From positions 1 through 22,315 of the forward strand of contig JBDRKQ010000120.1 in NCBI GenBank assembly GCA_043813895.1: a stretch of 22,315 nt of DNA, given 5' to 3'. Within the stretch, counting starts at the first letter, position 1; each line of letters opens with the position of its first letter. The DNA comes from CAZTAR01 sp043813895 (GTDB lineage: Bacteria; Planctomycetota; Phycisphaerae; UBA1845; UTPLA1). Positions 14,794 to 22,303 of the stretch are shown here, in pieces. Under the pieces are notes generated by a model that saw nothing but the letters and a program-made list of their open reading frames with translations, was not told the DNA's origin and did no database searches. The position numbers and the translations under genes were made by a program.

Positions 14794-15276
14794 TCAGGTG
14801 TTCTTGGAAGTGCCCCTGTGGTAGATGCCTCGCTCACATGCGACGACGAAGGTCTCGGCGGTCGTCTTTAGGCGCTGCCAGCCGAGGCGGATTCGGTCGG
14901 CCTCCGCCGGGTCGATGGCGCCGTCGTCGGCGACGGACTTGCCGACCTCGTTGAGCAGCCGGCTGAAGGCCACGACGAGGTGTTGTGTGGACTGGAGGAG
15001 GTCAGAGTCGATGTCCAGGCTGGCTTCTTCGGGGTTGTGAACGAAGAACCCGTTCGCCTCGTGGCAGAGCCAGTTGACGACCGGGATGTGTCCCGTCAAG
15101 GCGACGATGTCTCGGAGCCTGTCGAGTGGGTTTCGGGTCCCGCTGGTATCGGGGTCTTTGGCGGCGGCTTCTTCGCACCATTTGTAGACGAGCGCAGGGC
15201 TGACGCGAAGCTCAGCTGCAAGGGCCTTGACGCCGACTTGTTCGGCGGCCTGACGAAGGACCTCGTGTGATTGCAT
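14794..15276 (-). CDS. phage CII-like (CP76-type) regulatory protein
   Basis: A 160-residue protein with an N-terminal helix-turn-helix (about 13-35, VGVKALAAELRVSPALVYKW) and a helical C-terminal half. Order and length fit the phage regulatory protein CII/CP76 family (Pfam Phage_CP76), which controls lysogeny genes in some phages. A conserved-looking block near 55-80 (LDRLRDIVALTG, then FFVHNPEEA) is typical of the group. The start ATG at 15276 has an excellent AAAGGAGA five bases ahead. No other phage gene is nearby, so it is either a domesticated regulator or a bacterial branch of the family. Its target is unknown; the adjacent hairpins are possible binding sites but nothing shows this. 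Confidence 0.8.
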   Translation of the reverse strand: MQSHEVLRQAAEQVGVKALAAELRVSPALVYKWCEEAAAKDPDTSGTRNPLDRLRDIVALTGHIPVVNWLCHEANGFFVHNPEEASLDIDSDLLQSTQHLVVAFSRLLNEVGKSVADDGAIDPAEADRIRLGWQRLKTTAETFVVACERGIYHRGTSKNT

Positions 15277-15300
15277 GACTCTCTCCTTTTCCAGCGGTGA

Positions 15301-15327
15301 GGCTATTTAGTAGCCGGACTTTTTTTT
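15301..15327 (+). terminator. short stem and T8 tract
   Basis: GGCTA-TTTAG-TAGCC is followed four bases later by eight T. This is the only hairpin plus T-tract in the window, but the stem is only five pairs and no plus-strand gene lies upstream. It might shield rsmA from read-through. Confidence 0.3.
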
Positions 15328-15348
15328 CGTGGCGGCCGACGTTCCGTT

Positions 15349-15398
15349 TGGCACCGCCGTCCCAGCGGTGGGGTCACCGGCGAGACGCCGGTGCCACA
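15349..15398. repeat. family A double hairpin
   Basis: CACCGC/GCGGTG (15352-15370, one inner mismatch) and CACCGGCG-AGA-CGCCGGTG (15375-15393), bounded by TGGCAC and GTGCCAC. The second hairpin is identical to 9669-9687. It lies upstream of rsmA. Confidence 0.8.
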
Positions 15399-15501
15399 GA
15401 TACGGGGGTCGGGTCGGTTGCTGCAGTGTTCATCAAACGGTTCGATCATAATCACTGAATGGCTCTTCCGTAATCGTGCCACAGGAAGCGGCTGGGGCCA
15501 T

Positions 15502-15507
15502 TATAAT
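15502..15507 (+). promoter_or_regulatory. possible -10 box for rsmA
   Basis: A perfect TATAAT stands 24 bases before the rsmA ATG. No good -35 is found at the expected distance (CCACAG there), so support is partial. Confidence 0.3.
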
Positions 15508-15531
15508 CGGTTGACATCATTGGAGTCTTGG

Positions 15532-16419
15532 ATGTCGACCGGACAGAACGATCATCTTTTTCAGACGCAGACGCAGATCCGCGGGCTGCTTGCGGCAGCC
15601 GGCGGCTCGCCACGGAAGCGTTACGGCCAGCATTTCCTGGTCGACAGGAATCTGATGGCGAAGCTGCTGGAGGCTGCCCAGGTCGAGCCGGAGGATTGCA
15701 TCCTGGAAATCGGAGTCGGTACCGGCAGCCTGACGGGCCTGCTCTCCGCCCGAGCCGGCAGGGTGGTGGCGGTGGAGATCGACAAGCGGCTCTTCGAGGT
15801 GGCGACAGAGCAGTTGGCGAGCTCGCCGAACGTGACGCTGCTGCGGCTTGATGCGCTTTCGAGGAAATCGGCAGTGAACCCAGCCGTCCGCCGGGCGATC
15901 GATCGGGCTCGGTCGGAGGTGGACGGCGCGTTGAAGCTGGTGGCAAACCTGCCATACGACATCGCCACGCCTTTGGTCCTGAACCTGCTTCTGGACGGCT
16001 CGGCGTTCGAGCGGATGTGCTTCACGGTGCAGGCGGAGGTTGCAGATCGGTTTCTGGCGGCGGTCGGCACGGCGGCGTACGGTCCGGTGAGCATCATCGC
16101 GCAGGTGTTGACGGAGCCGCGGCGGGTCTGTCCTGTGCCCCGGCAAGCGTTTTGGCCGGTGCCCCGTGTGGATTCGGCGATGGTGTGTCTGCTACGGCGG
16201 CCCGGCGCGGAGATCGAGGGCGAAGAAGTGCATGGTTTTAGCGCTCTGGTGAAGTCCTTTTTCCTTCACCGCCGCAAGAGCATCAGACACACGGCGGCGA
16301 CTCGGGAAGACAGGGAGCGTTGTCTGGCCGCCTTGGCAGAATCGGGCATCGACGGCCGCGCCCGTCCGGAAACAGTCGGCGTGGAGCAGTGGGTATCGCT
16401 GTATCGGGCGTTGCGATGA
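15532..16419 (+). CDS. rsmA: 16S rRNA dimethyladenosine transferase RsmA (KsgA)
   Basis: RsmA dimethylates two adjacent adenines (A1518 and A1519) near the 3' end of 16S rRNA late in 30S assembly, using SAM. The ATG at 15532 with GGAG six bases ahead gives 295 residues; the frame is open further upstream but without similarity. KRYGQHFLVD (29-38) is the family start motif, GVGTG at 61-65 binds SAM and NLPY at 139-142 is the catalytic motif. Between the SAM site and NLPY there is a charged stretch (about 110-133) somewhat longer than in E. coli. FWPVPRVDSA and FFLHRRKSIRHT follow in the C-terminal part. The thioesterase gene follows on the same strand. Confidence 0.95.
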   Translation: MSTGQNDHLFQTQTQIRGLLAAAGGSPRKRYGQHFLVDRNLMAKLLEAAQVEPEDCILEIGVGTGSLTGLLSARAGRVVAVEIDKRLFEVATEQLASSPNVTLLRLDALSRKSAVNPAVRRAIDRARSEVDGALKLVANLPYDIATPLVLNLLLDGSAFERMCFTVQAEVADRFLAAVGTAAYGPVSIIAQVLTEPRRVCPVPRQAFWPVPRVDSAMVCLLRRPGAEIEGEEVHGFSALVKSFFLHRRKSIRHTAATREDRERCLAALAESGIDGRARPETVGVEQWVSLYRALR

Positions 16420-16517
16420 CGGGCCAGGGATGATGGGTTATACTCGCTGTGCCATCGGTGAAGTGGGACGGCGAGGCACGTTGCAGCATGAGAACGCGGA
16501 ACATCGGCGAAGTCGGA

Positions 16518-16982
16518 ATGACCTCAGAGAAAAGCACGGAACGACAGATCAGCACGACACACGTCGTCAAAGGCGAGGACCTGAACCACCACGAGACGCT
16601 GTACGGGGGCCGGTGCGTGGAGTGGTCCGTCGAGACGGCGTACATCACGGCCGCCAACTGCTTCGACGAGGCCACGCGCGTGGCGTTCATGTCGATTCGA
16701 AACCTGTCGATCCGTTCTCCGGCCCGGGTGGGCGACGTTCTGTGTTTCACCGGGCGGATCGACTATGTAGGCGAATCTACCATCGGCGTCCGCGTGGACG
16801 GCCGGAAGCTGCACCCCCGGAGTGAGCAGCAGTCGGTCGTGACGGGCACCTTTCTCTTCTGCACGGTGGACGAGCGGGGCAAGGCGGAACCTCACGGTTT
16901 GCCGGCCGCGCTTCCGGAATCGAACTCCGCCCGGGATCGCTGGGCACAAGCGGAAAAAGCCGCGTCGCAGGATCCTGCCTGA
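16518..16982 (+). CDS. hotdog-fold acyl-CoA thioesterase family protein
   Basis: A hotdog protein of the YciA/acyl-CoA hydrolase group, expected to release fatty acids from CoA thioesters. With the ATG at 16518 it has 154 residues; ATG 16488 and GTG 16449 are in frame too, and no clear Shine-Dalgarno decides. The family entry NHHETLYGGRC (23-33) precedes the central helix EWSVETAYITAANCF. Where related enzymes have the catalytic Asp (WMDExA) this one has Val38, with Glu39 kept, so the mechanism may differ. RSPARVGDVLCF (67-78) is the usual strand. It starts about 100 bases after rsmA on the same strand and may be co-transcribed with it. Confidence 0.85.
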   Translation: MTSEKSTERQISTTHVVKGEDLNHHETLYGGRCVEWSVETAYITAANCFDEATRVAFMSIRNLSIRSPARVGDVLCFTGRIDYVGESTIGVRVDGRKLHPRSEQQSVVTGTFLFCTVDERGKAEPHGLPAALPESNSARDRWAQAEKAASQDPA

Positions 16983-17000
16983 AACGGTATCAGAAGAGAC

Positions 17001-17025
17001 GTAGCGTCCGACCCCCATGTCGGAC
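17001..17025 (-). repeat. family B palindrome, GTCCGAC variant
   Basis: On the minus strand GTCCGAC-ATGGGG-GTCGGAC, then GCTAC; seven perfect pairs. Compared with the GTCGGCC copies, the pairs at two stem positions have changed on both arms. Confidence 0.8.
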
Positions 17026-17032
17026 GTCGAAC

Positions 17033-17065
17033 GTGACGCCTCCGCCGGGATGGCGGCGGCGCCAC
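17033..17065. repeat. family A-like long hairpin
   Basis: Arms GTGACGCCTCCGCC (17033-17046) and GGCGGCGGCGCCAC (17052-17065) pair at 12 of 14 positions around loop GGGAT. It is sandwiched between two family B copies, three hairpins in 92 bases. Confidence 0.65.
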
Positions 17066-17067
17066 AG

Positions 17068-17092
17068 GTAGCGTCGGCCCCCCGTGGCCGAC
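17068..17092 (-). repeat. family B palindrome
   Basis: Minus strand GTCGGCC-ACGGGG-GGCCGAC, then GCTAC; seven perfect pairs. It lies between the thioesterase gene and mnmE. Confidence 0.8.
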
Positions 17093-17171
17093 GGAGATGA
17101 CCGGTTTGTTGACATTTTCTTAGTCGAACGCTGACCGCTTCCTCACGGGCGCGGCTCTGATCGCTACCGAC

Positions 17172-17191
17172 GCCGAGAAGGGATTCTCGGC
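17172..17191. repeat. family C hairpin
   Basis: Arms GCCGAGAA/TTCTCGGC with loop GGGA, eight perfect pairs. Same core as at 12739 and 19518; outer pairs differ. Confidence 0.75.
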
Positions 17192-17215
17192 AGAGCGTGT
17201 TCTCGGCAGAGCGTG
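17184..17215 (+). repeat. 16-base perfect tandem repeat
   Basis: TTCTCGGCAGAGCGTG occurs at 17184-17199 and again at 17200-17215 without a gap. The first copy contains the right arm of the family C hairpin, so the hairpin's 3' part has been duplicated 55 bases ahead of mnmE. Confidence 0.75.
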
Positions 17216-17269
17216 CCTACGCGACTGACGCTCCTGGAGCTGTTCGGTGAGAGTGCGCTGCGAAAAGTG

Positions 17270-18670
17270 ATGAACCTCGACGACACGATTGTGGCCGTGA
17301 GTTCGCCGCGTGGGAACGCGCCCCGTGGGATCGTGCGGTTGAGTGGCGGACGGGCCGTCGAGATCGCCGGGCAGGTGTTCGTGTGTGCAATTGGCGAGGC
17401 GCTGGCCGGCGTATGCGACAACCGATGTGTCGACGGAAAGGTGTCCGTTGCGGCATGGCGGCTGCCGGCCTCGTGCTACGTGTTTTGGTCGCCGGCCAGC
17501 TACACGCGCGAGGACATCGTGGAGCTGCACATGCTCGGGGCGTCCGGCGTCCTGGCAGAGGTGATGGAAGCGTGCCTGGCGGCAGGCGCCCGAAGTGCGG
17601 AACCGGGGGAGTTCACGGCGCGGGCGTTTCTATCAGGGGCGATGGATCTGTCACAGGCTCACGGTGTTGCGGGGATGATCGCGGCCCGGTCGGATCATCA
17701 GCTTCAGGCGGCGGAGCGTTTGCTGCACGGGGCGCTCTCCGAGACGGCGAGGCGAGCCCGTGATGAGCTTGCGGAACTGCTGTCATTGGTCGAGGGGGCG
17801 TTGGATTTCGCGGATGAACCGATCGAGTTCATCGGCTCGGCAGAGTTGCACGCGCGTTTGGTGAGCGTGTATGACGCGTTGGCCGCGACTTCCGCAGCGG
17901 GTTTGCGGGCGGAACGGTGGGGGCAGCTTCCACACGTGGTGCTGGTGGGGCGGACGAACGTCGGGAAGTCCGCGCTGTTGAATCGCTTGACTGGTTTGGA
18001 TCGGGCGATCTGCGCACCGGTGGCGGGAACGACCCGGGATGTGTTGTCCGCCCCGCTGGTTCTGGAAGACTTGGAGTGCCTGTTGATTGATATTCCGGGC
18101 TCTTCCCGCGGTGCGACGGGTGTGGCGGCTGAGGCGCAGGCGGCGGGACGACGGGCGGCCAATGGTGCGGATGTCGTGTTGCAGGTGGAGGACCTGTTCG
18201 AAGGTTCGGCCTTCGGCGACGACGGTTGCGCGGGCCTTGTCCGGTCCGACGTTCCTCGGATTCTCGTCGCGAACAAATGTGATCTCGTGCCGCGCCATCA
18301 GTGGGAACGGACCGTCGCGAAGTGGCGGACGGCCTCGGGGTGTGTGGTCTGCCCGACGAGCGCGAAGACGGGAGAAGGTTGTGATGCTCTGAAGGCAGCG
18401 ATCAGTCGCGTGGTTTCGGATCGACCAGTGGACATCCACGACGCTTCGATCGCGCTGATGGCCGAGCACCGAGCGGCGTTGGATCGATCGATCGAGGCGA
18501 CGTCGCGCGCGATTGCGCTGGCTGCCGCCTGTAGCGAGAGCCTGGCGGATGCCGACCTCGTGGCGGTCGAGCTGCGAACTGCAGCGGATGCGCTGGGGAC
18601 ATTGGCTGGCCAGGAGGACACGGAGGCGCTATTGGGCAGGATCTTCTCGCGGTTTTGCGTCGGGAAGTAG
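17270..18670 (+). CDS. mnmE: tRNA modification GTPase MnmE (TrmE)
   Basis: MnmE, with MnmG, modifies the wobble uridine (cmnm5U) of several tRNAs. From the ATG at 17270 it has 466 residues. The N-terminal folate-binding domain (1-115) begins DDTIVAVSSP and ends with GEFTARAF. The G domain has GRTNVGKS (227-234), GTTRD (253-257), NKCD (335-338) and TSAKTGEG (363-370). The G3 motif is DIPG (274-277) instead of DTAG, and the switch II stretch after it (SSRGATGVAAE) is unlike the usual LRE-type sequence. The C-terminal FCVGK (462-466) with its cysteine is intact. No clear Shine-Dalgarno is seen; a GTG at 17213 is an alternative start. No mnmG is in the window. Confidence 0.93.
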   Translation: MNLDDTIVAVSSPRGNAPRGIVRLSGGRAVEIAGQVFVCAIGEALAGVCDNRCVDGKVSVAAWRLPASCYVFWSPASYTREDIVELHMLGASGVLAEVMEACLAAGARSAEPGEFTARAFLSGAMDLSQAHGVAGMIAARSDHQLQAAERLLHGALSETARRARDELAELLSLVEGALDFADEPIEFIGSAELHARLVSVYDALAATSAAGLRAERWGQLPHVVLVGRTNVGKSALLNRLTGLDRAICAPVAGTTRDVLSAPLVLEDLECLLIDIPGSSRGATGVAAEAQAAGRRAANGADVVLQVEDLFEGSAFGDDGCAGLVRSDVPRILVANKCDLVPRHQWERTVAKWRTASGCVVCPTSAKTGEGCDALKAAISRVVSDRPVDIHDASIALMAEHRAALDRSIEATSRAIALAAACSESLADADLVAVELRTAADALGTLAGQEDTEALLGRIFSRFCVGK

Positions 18671-18770
18671 TCTGTCCCCGGGGAGGCAATCCATCGTAGA
18701 ATGGCGACGAGTCATAGACGCACCCGCACCGGCTAGAGTAGCGTCGGCGCGGCAGAATTTGGAGATCGGG

Positions 18771-19475
18771 ATGGAACTTGACGGCGTTTTCATGGACCTG
18801 TACGGCACGCTGACATCGGGTGATCGTGAGGCGGTCGAAGAGACGTGTGCGGCGATTGTCCGGGATACGGGGGCGCCGCTGACTCCAGGAGAGTTGAGCA
18901 TCGTGTGGGGCGAGCGGTTTCTCCGCGCGACCGAGTCGTGCAACGGCGATGCGTTCGAGACGTTGTTCGAGTTGGAGCAGAGGACGCTCGTCGAGACGAT
19001 GGACGAGCTTGGATTGACGGTCGATCCGGAACCGTATGCCCGGATGCTCGTGGCATATTGGCGGAATGCGCCTTTGCAGCGGGAAGCGGCCGAATTCCTG
19101 TCGCGATTCGAGCACCCGATCTTCATCGTGTCGAACGCGGACCAGGCGGACGCCGAGTCGGTACTGTCGCGACACGACATTCGGTTGAAAGGCATCCTCA
19201 CGTCGGAGTCGGCCCGGTCGTACAAGCCGGATCGGCGGATCTTCGAGATTGCGCTGGAGCAGACAGGCTGGCGCCGCGACCGCGTGATGCATGTCGGTGA
19301 TTCACTTCACAGCGACGTTGGCGGGGCGTTGGCCGCTGATATCCGAAGCGGCTGGCTGAATCGAACACACCGGATTCACGACATCGGGATACACGAGCCC
19401 GATCACGAATTCGCGGACCTGAATGCGTTCGCGGCGTGGGTGAACGGTGCGAAGCAACGCTCGCAATCGGTGTGA
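18771..19475 (+). CDS. HAD-family hydrolase (haloacid dehalogenase/phosphatase type)
   Basis: A 234-residue HAD hydrolase. The nucleophile Asp9 lies in MDLYGTL, the D-x-Y-G-T-L form seen in haloacid dehalogenases and YjjG-like nucleotidases, instead of DxDxT. Motif II is SNAD (121-124), motif III Lys152 in YKPDRRIF and motif IV GDSLHSD (176-182). A helical C1-type cap spans about 16-95. The substrate cannot be inferred. GGAG at 18761-18764 sits six bases before the ATG; the open frame runs much further upstream, overlapping mnmE in another frame, without similarity. It follows mnmE by 100 bases on the same strand and converges with typA. Confidence 0.88.
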   Translation: MELDGVFMDLYGTLTSGDREAVEETCAAIVRDTGAPLTPGELSIVWGERFLRATESCNGDAFETLFELEQRTLVETMDELGLTVDPEPYARMLVAYWRNAPLQREAAEFLSRFEHPIFIVSNADQADAESVLSRHDIRLKGILTSESARSYKPDRRIFEIALEQTGWRRDRVMHVGDSLHSDVGGALAADIRSGWLNRTHRIHDIGIHEPDHEFADLNAFAAWVNGAKQRSQSV

Positions 19476-19517
19476 AAACGGATCCGGCGGTTCCGACGAT
19501 GGTGGCCGAGTGAGATG

Positions 19518-19541
19518 GGTGCGAGAAGGGATTCTCGCACC
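19518..19541. repeat. family C hairpin
   Basis: Arms GGTGCGAGAA/TTCTCGCACC with loop GGGA, ten perfect pairs. Third copy of the AGAAGGGATTCT core with its own matched outer pairs. Confidence 0.75.
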
Positions 19542-19584
19542 AGCGGACAGCATCACGGGCGACGACGAACACGCCGCACAGCCC

Positions 19585-19608
19585 ACGGCCGACAGGGGCG
19601 TCGGCCGT
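19585..19608. repeat. family B-related hairpin between HAD and typA genes
   Basis: Arms ACGGCCGAC/GTCGGCCGT around loop AGGGGC, nine perfect pairs. The GGCCGAC arm and G-rich loop tie it to family B. It lies between convergent genes and could help end both transcripts. Confidence 0.6.
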
Positions 19609-19670
19609 TACGAAAGACTGGGACATCGCGCGCAGCGTCGGCCGCTTCACACCCTTTTGAGCTAGCGTCG

Positions 19671-21482
19671 TCAACGGCCCCGTTCGGCGCGCTTGCGGTC
19701 AATCGCGTTCAGATGGCGTTTTCGCAAGCGGAAGGCGCCCGGTGTGACTTCAACGAGTTCGTCCTCTTCGATGAACTCCAACGCGATCTCCAGCGTGATC
19801 TCGCGGGGCGGCCTGAGGACTACCGTCTTGTCGGAGGAGGCGGCGCGGACGTTGGTCAGTTTCTTGCCGCGGCAGACGTTGACCACGATGTCATCGTCGC
19901 GGCAGTGCTCGCCGACGATCTGGCCCGGGTAGACTTGTTCCCCCGGCGCGACGAACATGATTCCGCGGTCCGCGAGGTTGTCGAGGGCATAGGCCGTGAC
20001 CTGGCCCGGCTCCTTGGCGACGAGAACGCCGTTGGCGCGACGGGGAATACTGCCCCGGAGGAATTCATATTCGTAGAAGTTGTGGTGCATGATGATCGTG
20101 CCCTGCGTGGCCGTCATCAAGCGGTTGCGCAGGCCGATTAGACCGCGGGCGGGAATGGTGAACTCGATGTGCGACTGGTCTTCGCGCGTTTCCATCTTGT
20201 TGCAGATCCCACGGCGGCTGCCCATGAGTTCCATGACGGGGCCGACATGTGCGGTCGGCACCTCGACGATACAGAATTCGATCGGTTCGGTCTTCTTGCC
20301 GTCGAGTTGGCGGAAGATGACCTTCGGCTTACCAACGGCGAGTTCGAAGCCTTCGCGGCGCATGTTTTCGATCAGGATGGAGAGGTGCAGCACGCCGCGA
20401 CCGGAGACATGGAACTCCTCGGGGGTATTGCCGGGTTCGACGCGGAGGGCGACGTTTCGCTGAATCTCCTTCTCGAGCCGATCGCGGATGTGGCCGCTGG
20501 TCAGGAACTTGCCGGAGCGACCGGTGAAGGGCGAATCGTTGATGCGAAAGGTCATGTGCAGCGTAGGTTCGTCGATTCGAACGATGGGGAGCGGCCTGGG
20601 GTTGTCCGGGTCCGCGATCGTGTTGCCGATGTCGACGCAGTCGAGCCCGACGACGGCGCAGATGTCGCCCGCGGCGACCTTGTCCACCTTCGTGCGGTCG
20701 AGTCCGTCGAAGACGAACAGCTCGCTGATCTTCCCGGAGGTCTGCGTGCCGTCGCGATGGATGACCGTGACGTTGCCGGCGGTTCTGATCGTGCCGGCGA
20801 AGACACGGCCGATGCCGATGCGCCCGACATAGTCGTTGTAGTCTAGCGTCGTGATGAGCATCTGGAGCGGGGCGGCGGGATCGACCTCCGGCGTCGGCAC
20901 GTGTTCCATGATCGTGTCGAACAGGGCGAAGATGTTGTCGGGGCGCTCGGCGGGATCTAGCGTGGCGTAGCCCTGCGTCGCGGAGGCGTAGACCGTCGGG
21001 AAATCAAGCGCGTCTTCTTCAACACCGAGCTCGATGAACAGATCGAGTACCTCGTCGTGGACGTCGAGCGGCCGGGCGTCGTGCCGGTCGATCTTGTTTA
21101 TGACGACGATCGGCCGCAGACCGAACTCGAAGGCCTTTCGCAACACAAACGTCGTCTGCGGCATGGGTCCCTCGAAGGCATCGACGAGCAGCAGACACCC
21201 GTCGGCCATCTTGAGAACCCGCTCGACCTCGCCGCCGAAGTCGGCATGACCAGGCGTGTCGATCAGGTTGATCTTGGTGTCCTTGTAGCGGATGGCGATG
21301 TTCTTGGAGAGGATGGTGATGCCACGTTCGCGCTCGATGTCGTTGGAGTCGAGGATGCGATCGCCCTTGAGCTGCACCGCGCGAAACTGCCCGCACTGGC
21401 GGAGCATCTGATCGACCAGCGTTGTCTTGCCGTGGTCGACGTGAGCGATGATAGCGACGTTGCGTATGGCCCGATTGATCAC
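19671..21482 (-). CDS. typA: ribosome-associated GTPase TypA/BipA
   Basis: TypA is a translational GTPase related to EF-G and LepA that binds ribosomes, mainly under stress or cold, and helps 50S assembly. The GTG at 21482 is chosen as start: AAGGAAG lies about six bases ahead and the sequence INRAIRNVAIIAHVDHGKT matches family starts. This gives 603 residues, the usual length. The G motifs are complete: AHVDHGKT (13-20), RGIT (53-56), DTPG (75-78) and NKID (129-132). An EF-Tu-like domain 2, two EF-G-like domains (GRGVLHLSIL in the third) and the TypA-specific C-terminal domain (RGLIGLRNRL, RGIMFVAPG) follow. The frame reaches upstream to 21539 without similarity. The tRNA fragment lies 91 bases upstream. 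Confidence 0.95.
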   Translation of the reverse strand: MINRAIRNVAIIAHVDHGKTTLVDQMLRQCGQFRAVQLKGDRILDSNDIERERGITILSKNIAIRYKDTKINLIDTPGHADFGGEVERVLKMADGCLLLVDAFEGPMPQTTFVLRKAFEFGLRPIVVINKIDRHDARPLDVHDEVLDLFIELGVEEDALDFPTVYASATQGYATLDPAERPDNIFALFDTIMEHVPTPEVDPAAPLQMLITTLDYNDYVGRIGIGRVFAGTIRTAGNVTVIHRDGTQTSGKISELFVFDGLDRTKVDKVAAGDICAVVGLDCVDIGNTIADPDNPRPLPIVRIDEPTLHMTFRINDSPFTGRSGKFLTSGHIRDRLEKEIQRNVALRVEPGNTPEEFHVSGRGVLHLSILIENMRREGFELAVGKPKVIFRQLDGKKTEPIEFCIVEVPTAHVGPVMELMGSRRGICNKMETREDQSHIEFTIPARGLIGLRNRLMTATQGTIIMHHNFYEYEFLRGSIPRRANGVLVAKEPGQVTAYALDNLADRGIMFVAPGEQVYPGQIVGEHCRDDDIVVNVCRGKKLTNVRAASSDKTVVLRPPREITLEIALEFIEEDELVEVTPGAFRLRKRHLNAIDRKRAERGR

Positions 21483-21572
21483 GCGGTCTTCCTTCACCGT
21501 ATTGCAGCATCGCCCCTGCGTCGCGAGGACAGGGAGCAAGAGGCGTGCGTCAGGTCGATTCGGCTTGTTCGA

Positions 21573-21898
<326 letters not shown>

Positions 21899-21938
21899 TC
21901 ACGAGCCAAGCGGAAGTCCAGAATGCGCTACTCCGGCG

Positions 21939-22046
21939 CTACGCGGCCAACGCCGCCTCTATCTCCAAGTCCATCAGGCAGAGCCGGATGTTGTCATGCC
22001 GGTCCTGGGCGAATCGCCCCTGAGAGCCGCGCGCGTTAGCAAGCGG
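21939..22046 (-). pseudogene. possible C-terminal gene remnant
   Basis: A short frame on the minus strand ends RFAQDRHDNIRLCLMDLEIE and AALAA before a TAG. It looks like a real protein tail but has no start and an upstream stop at 22047-22049. No family recognised. With the neighbouring frame it suggests decayed coding sequence across 21620-22050. Confidence 0.25.
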
Positions 22047-22089
22047 TCAGCGTTCCACCCTGGAGAAGGTCAGCAAATCGGTCCTCCCC

Positions 22090-22114
22090 GTCGGCCACGG
22101 GGGGCCGACGCCAC
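22090..22114 (+). repeat. family B palindrome
   Basis: GTCGGCC-ACGGGG-GGCCGAC, then GCCAC; seven perfect pairs. Its 20-base hairpin is identical to that at 14684. Around it, 22050-22303 shows no gene. Confidence 0.8.
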
Positions 22115-22303
22115 ACCGAAGCGGCAATGGAGTACGCATCCTCAACCCTAAAATGCTCTATCAGCCCGTGGTAAAAGTCCTTCCGACGTAGGCGTTCGAG
22201 TCATCACGCGGCGGTCGGCATTTGAGCGCGGCGACTCGTCGGCAGAGCGTCTTTTGCTACGATGTGGGTCACTGCCCGCCATGTCGTTCGCCCGGAGCGC
22301 AAC

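Noticed and set aside
15511..15516. TTGACA just ahead of rsmA as a -35 box
   Set aside because: A -10 at the proper distance would fall inside the rsmA coding sequence, downstream of its start codon.
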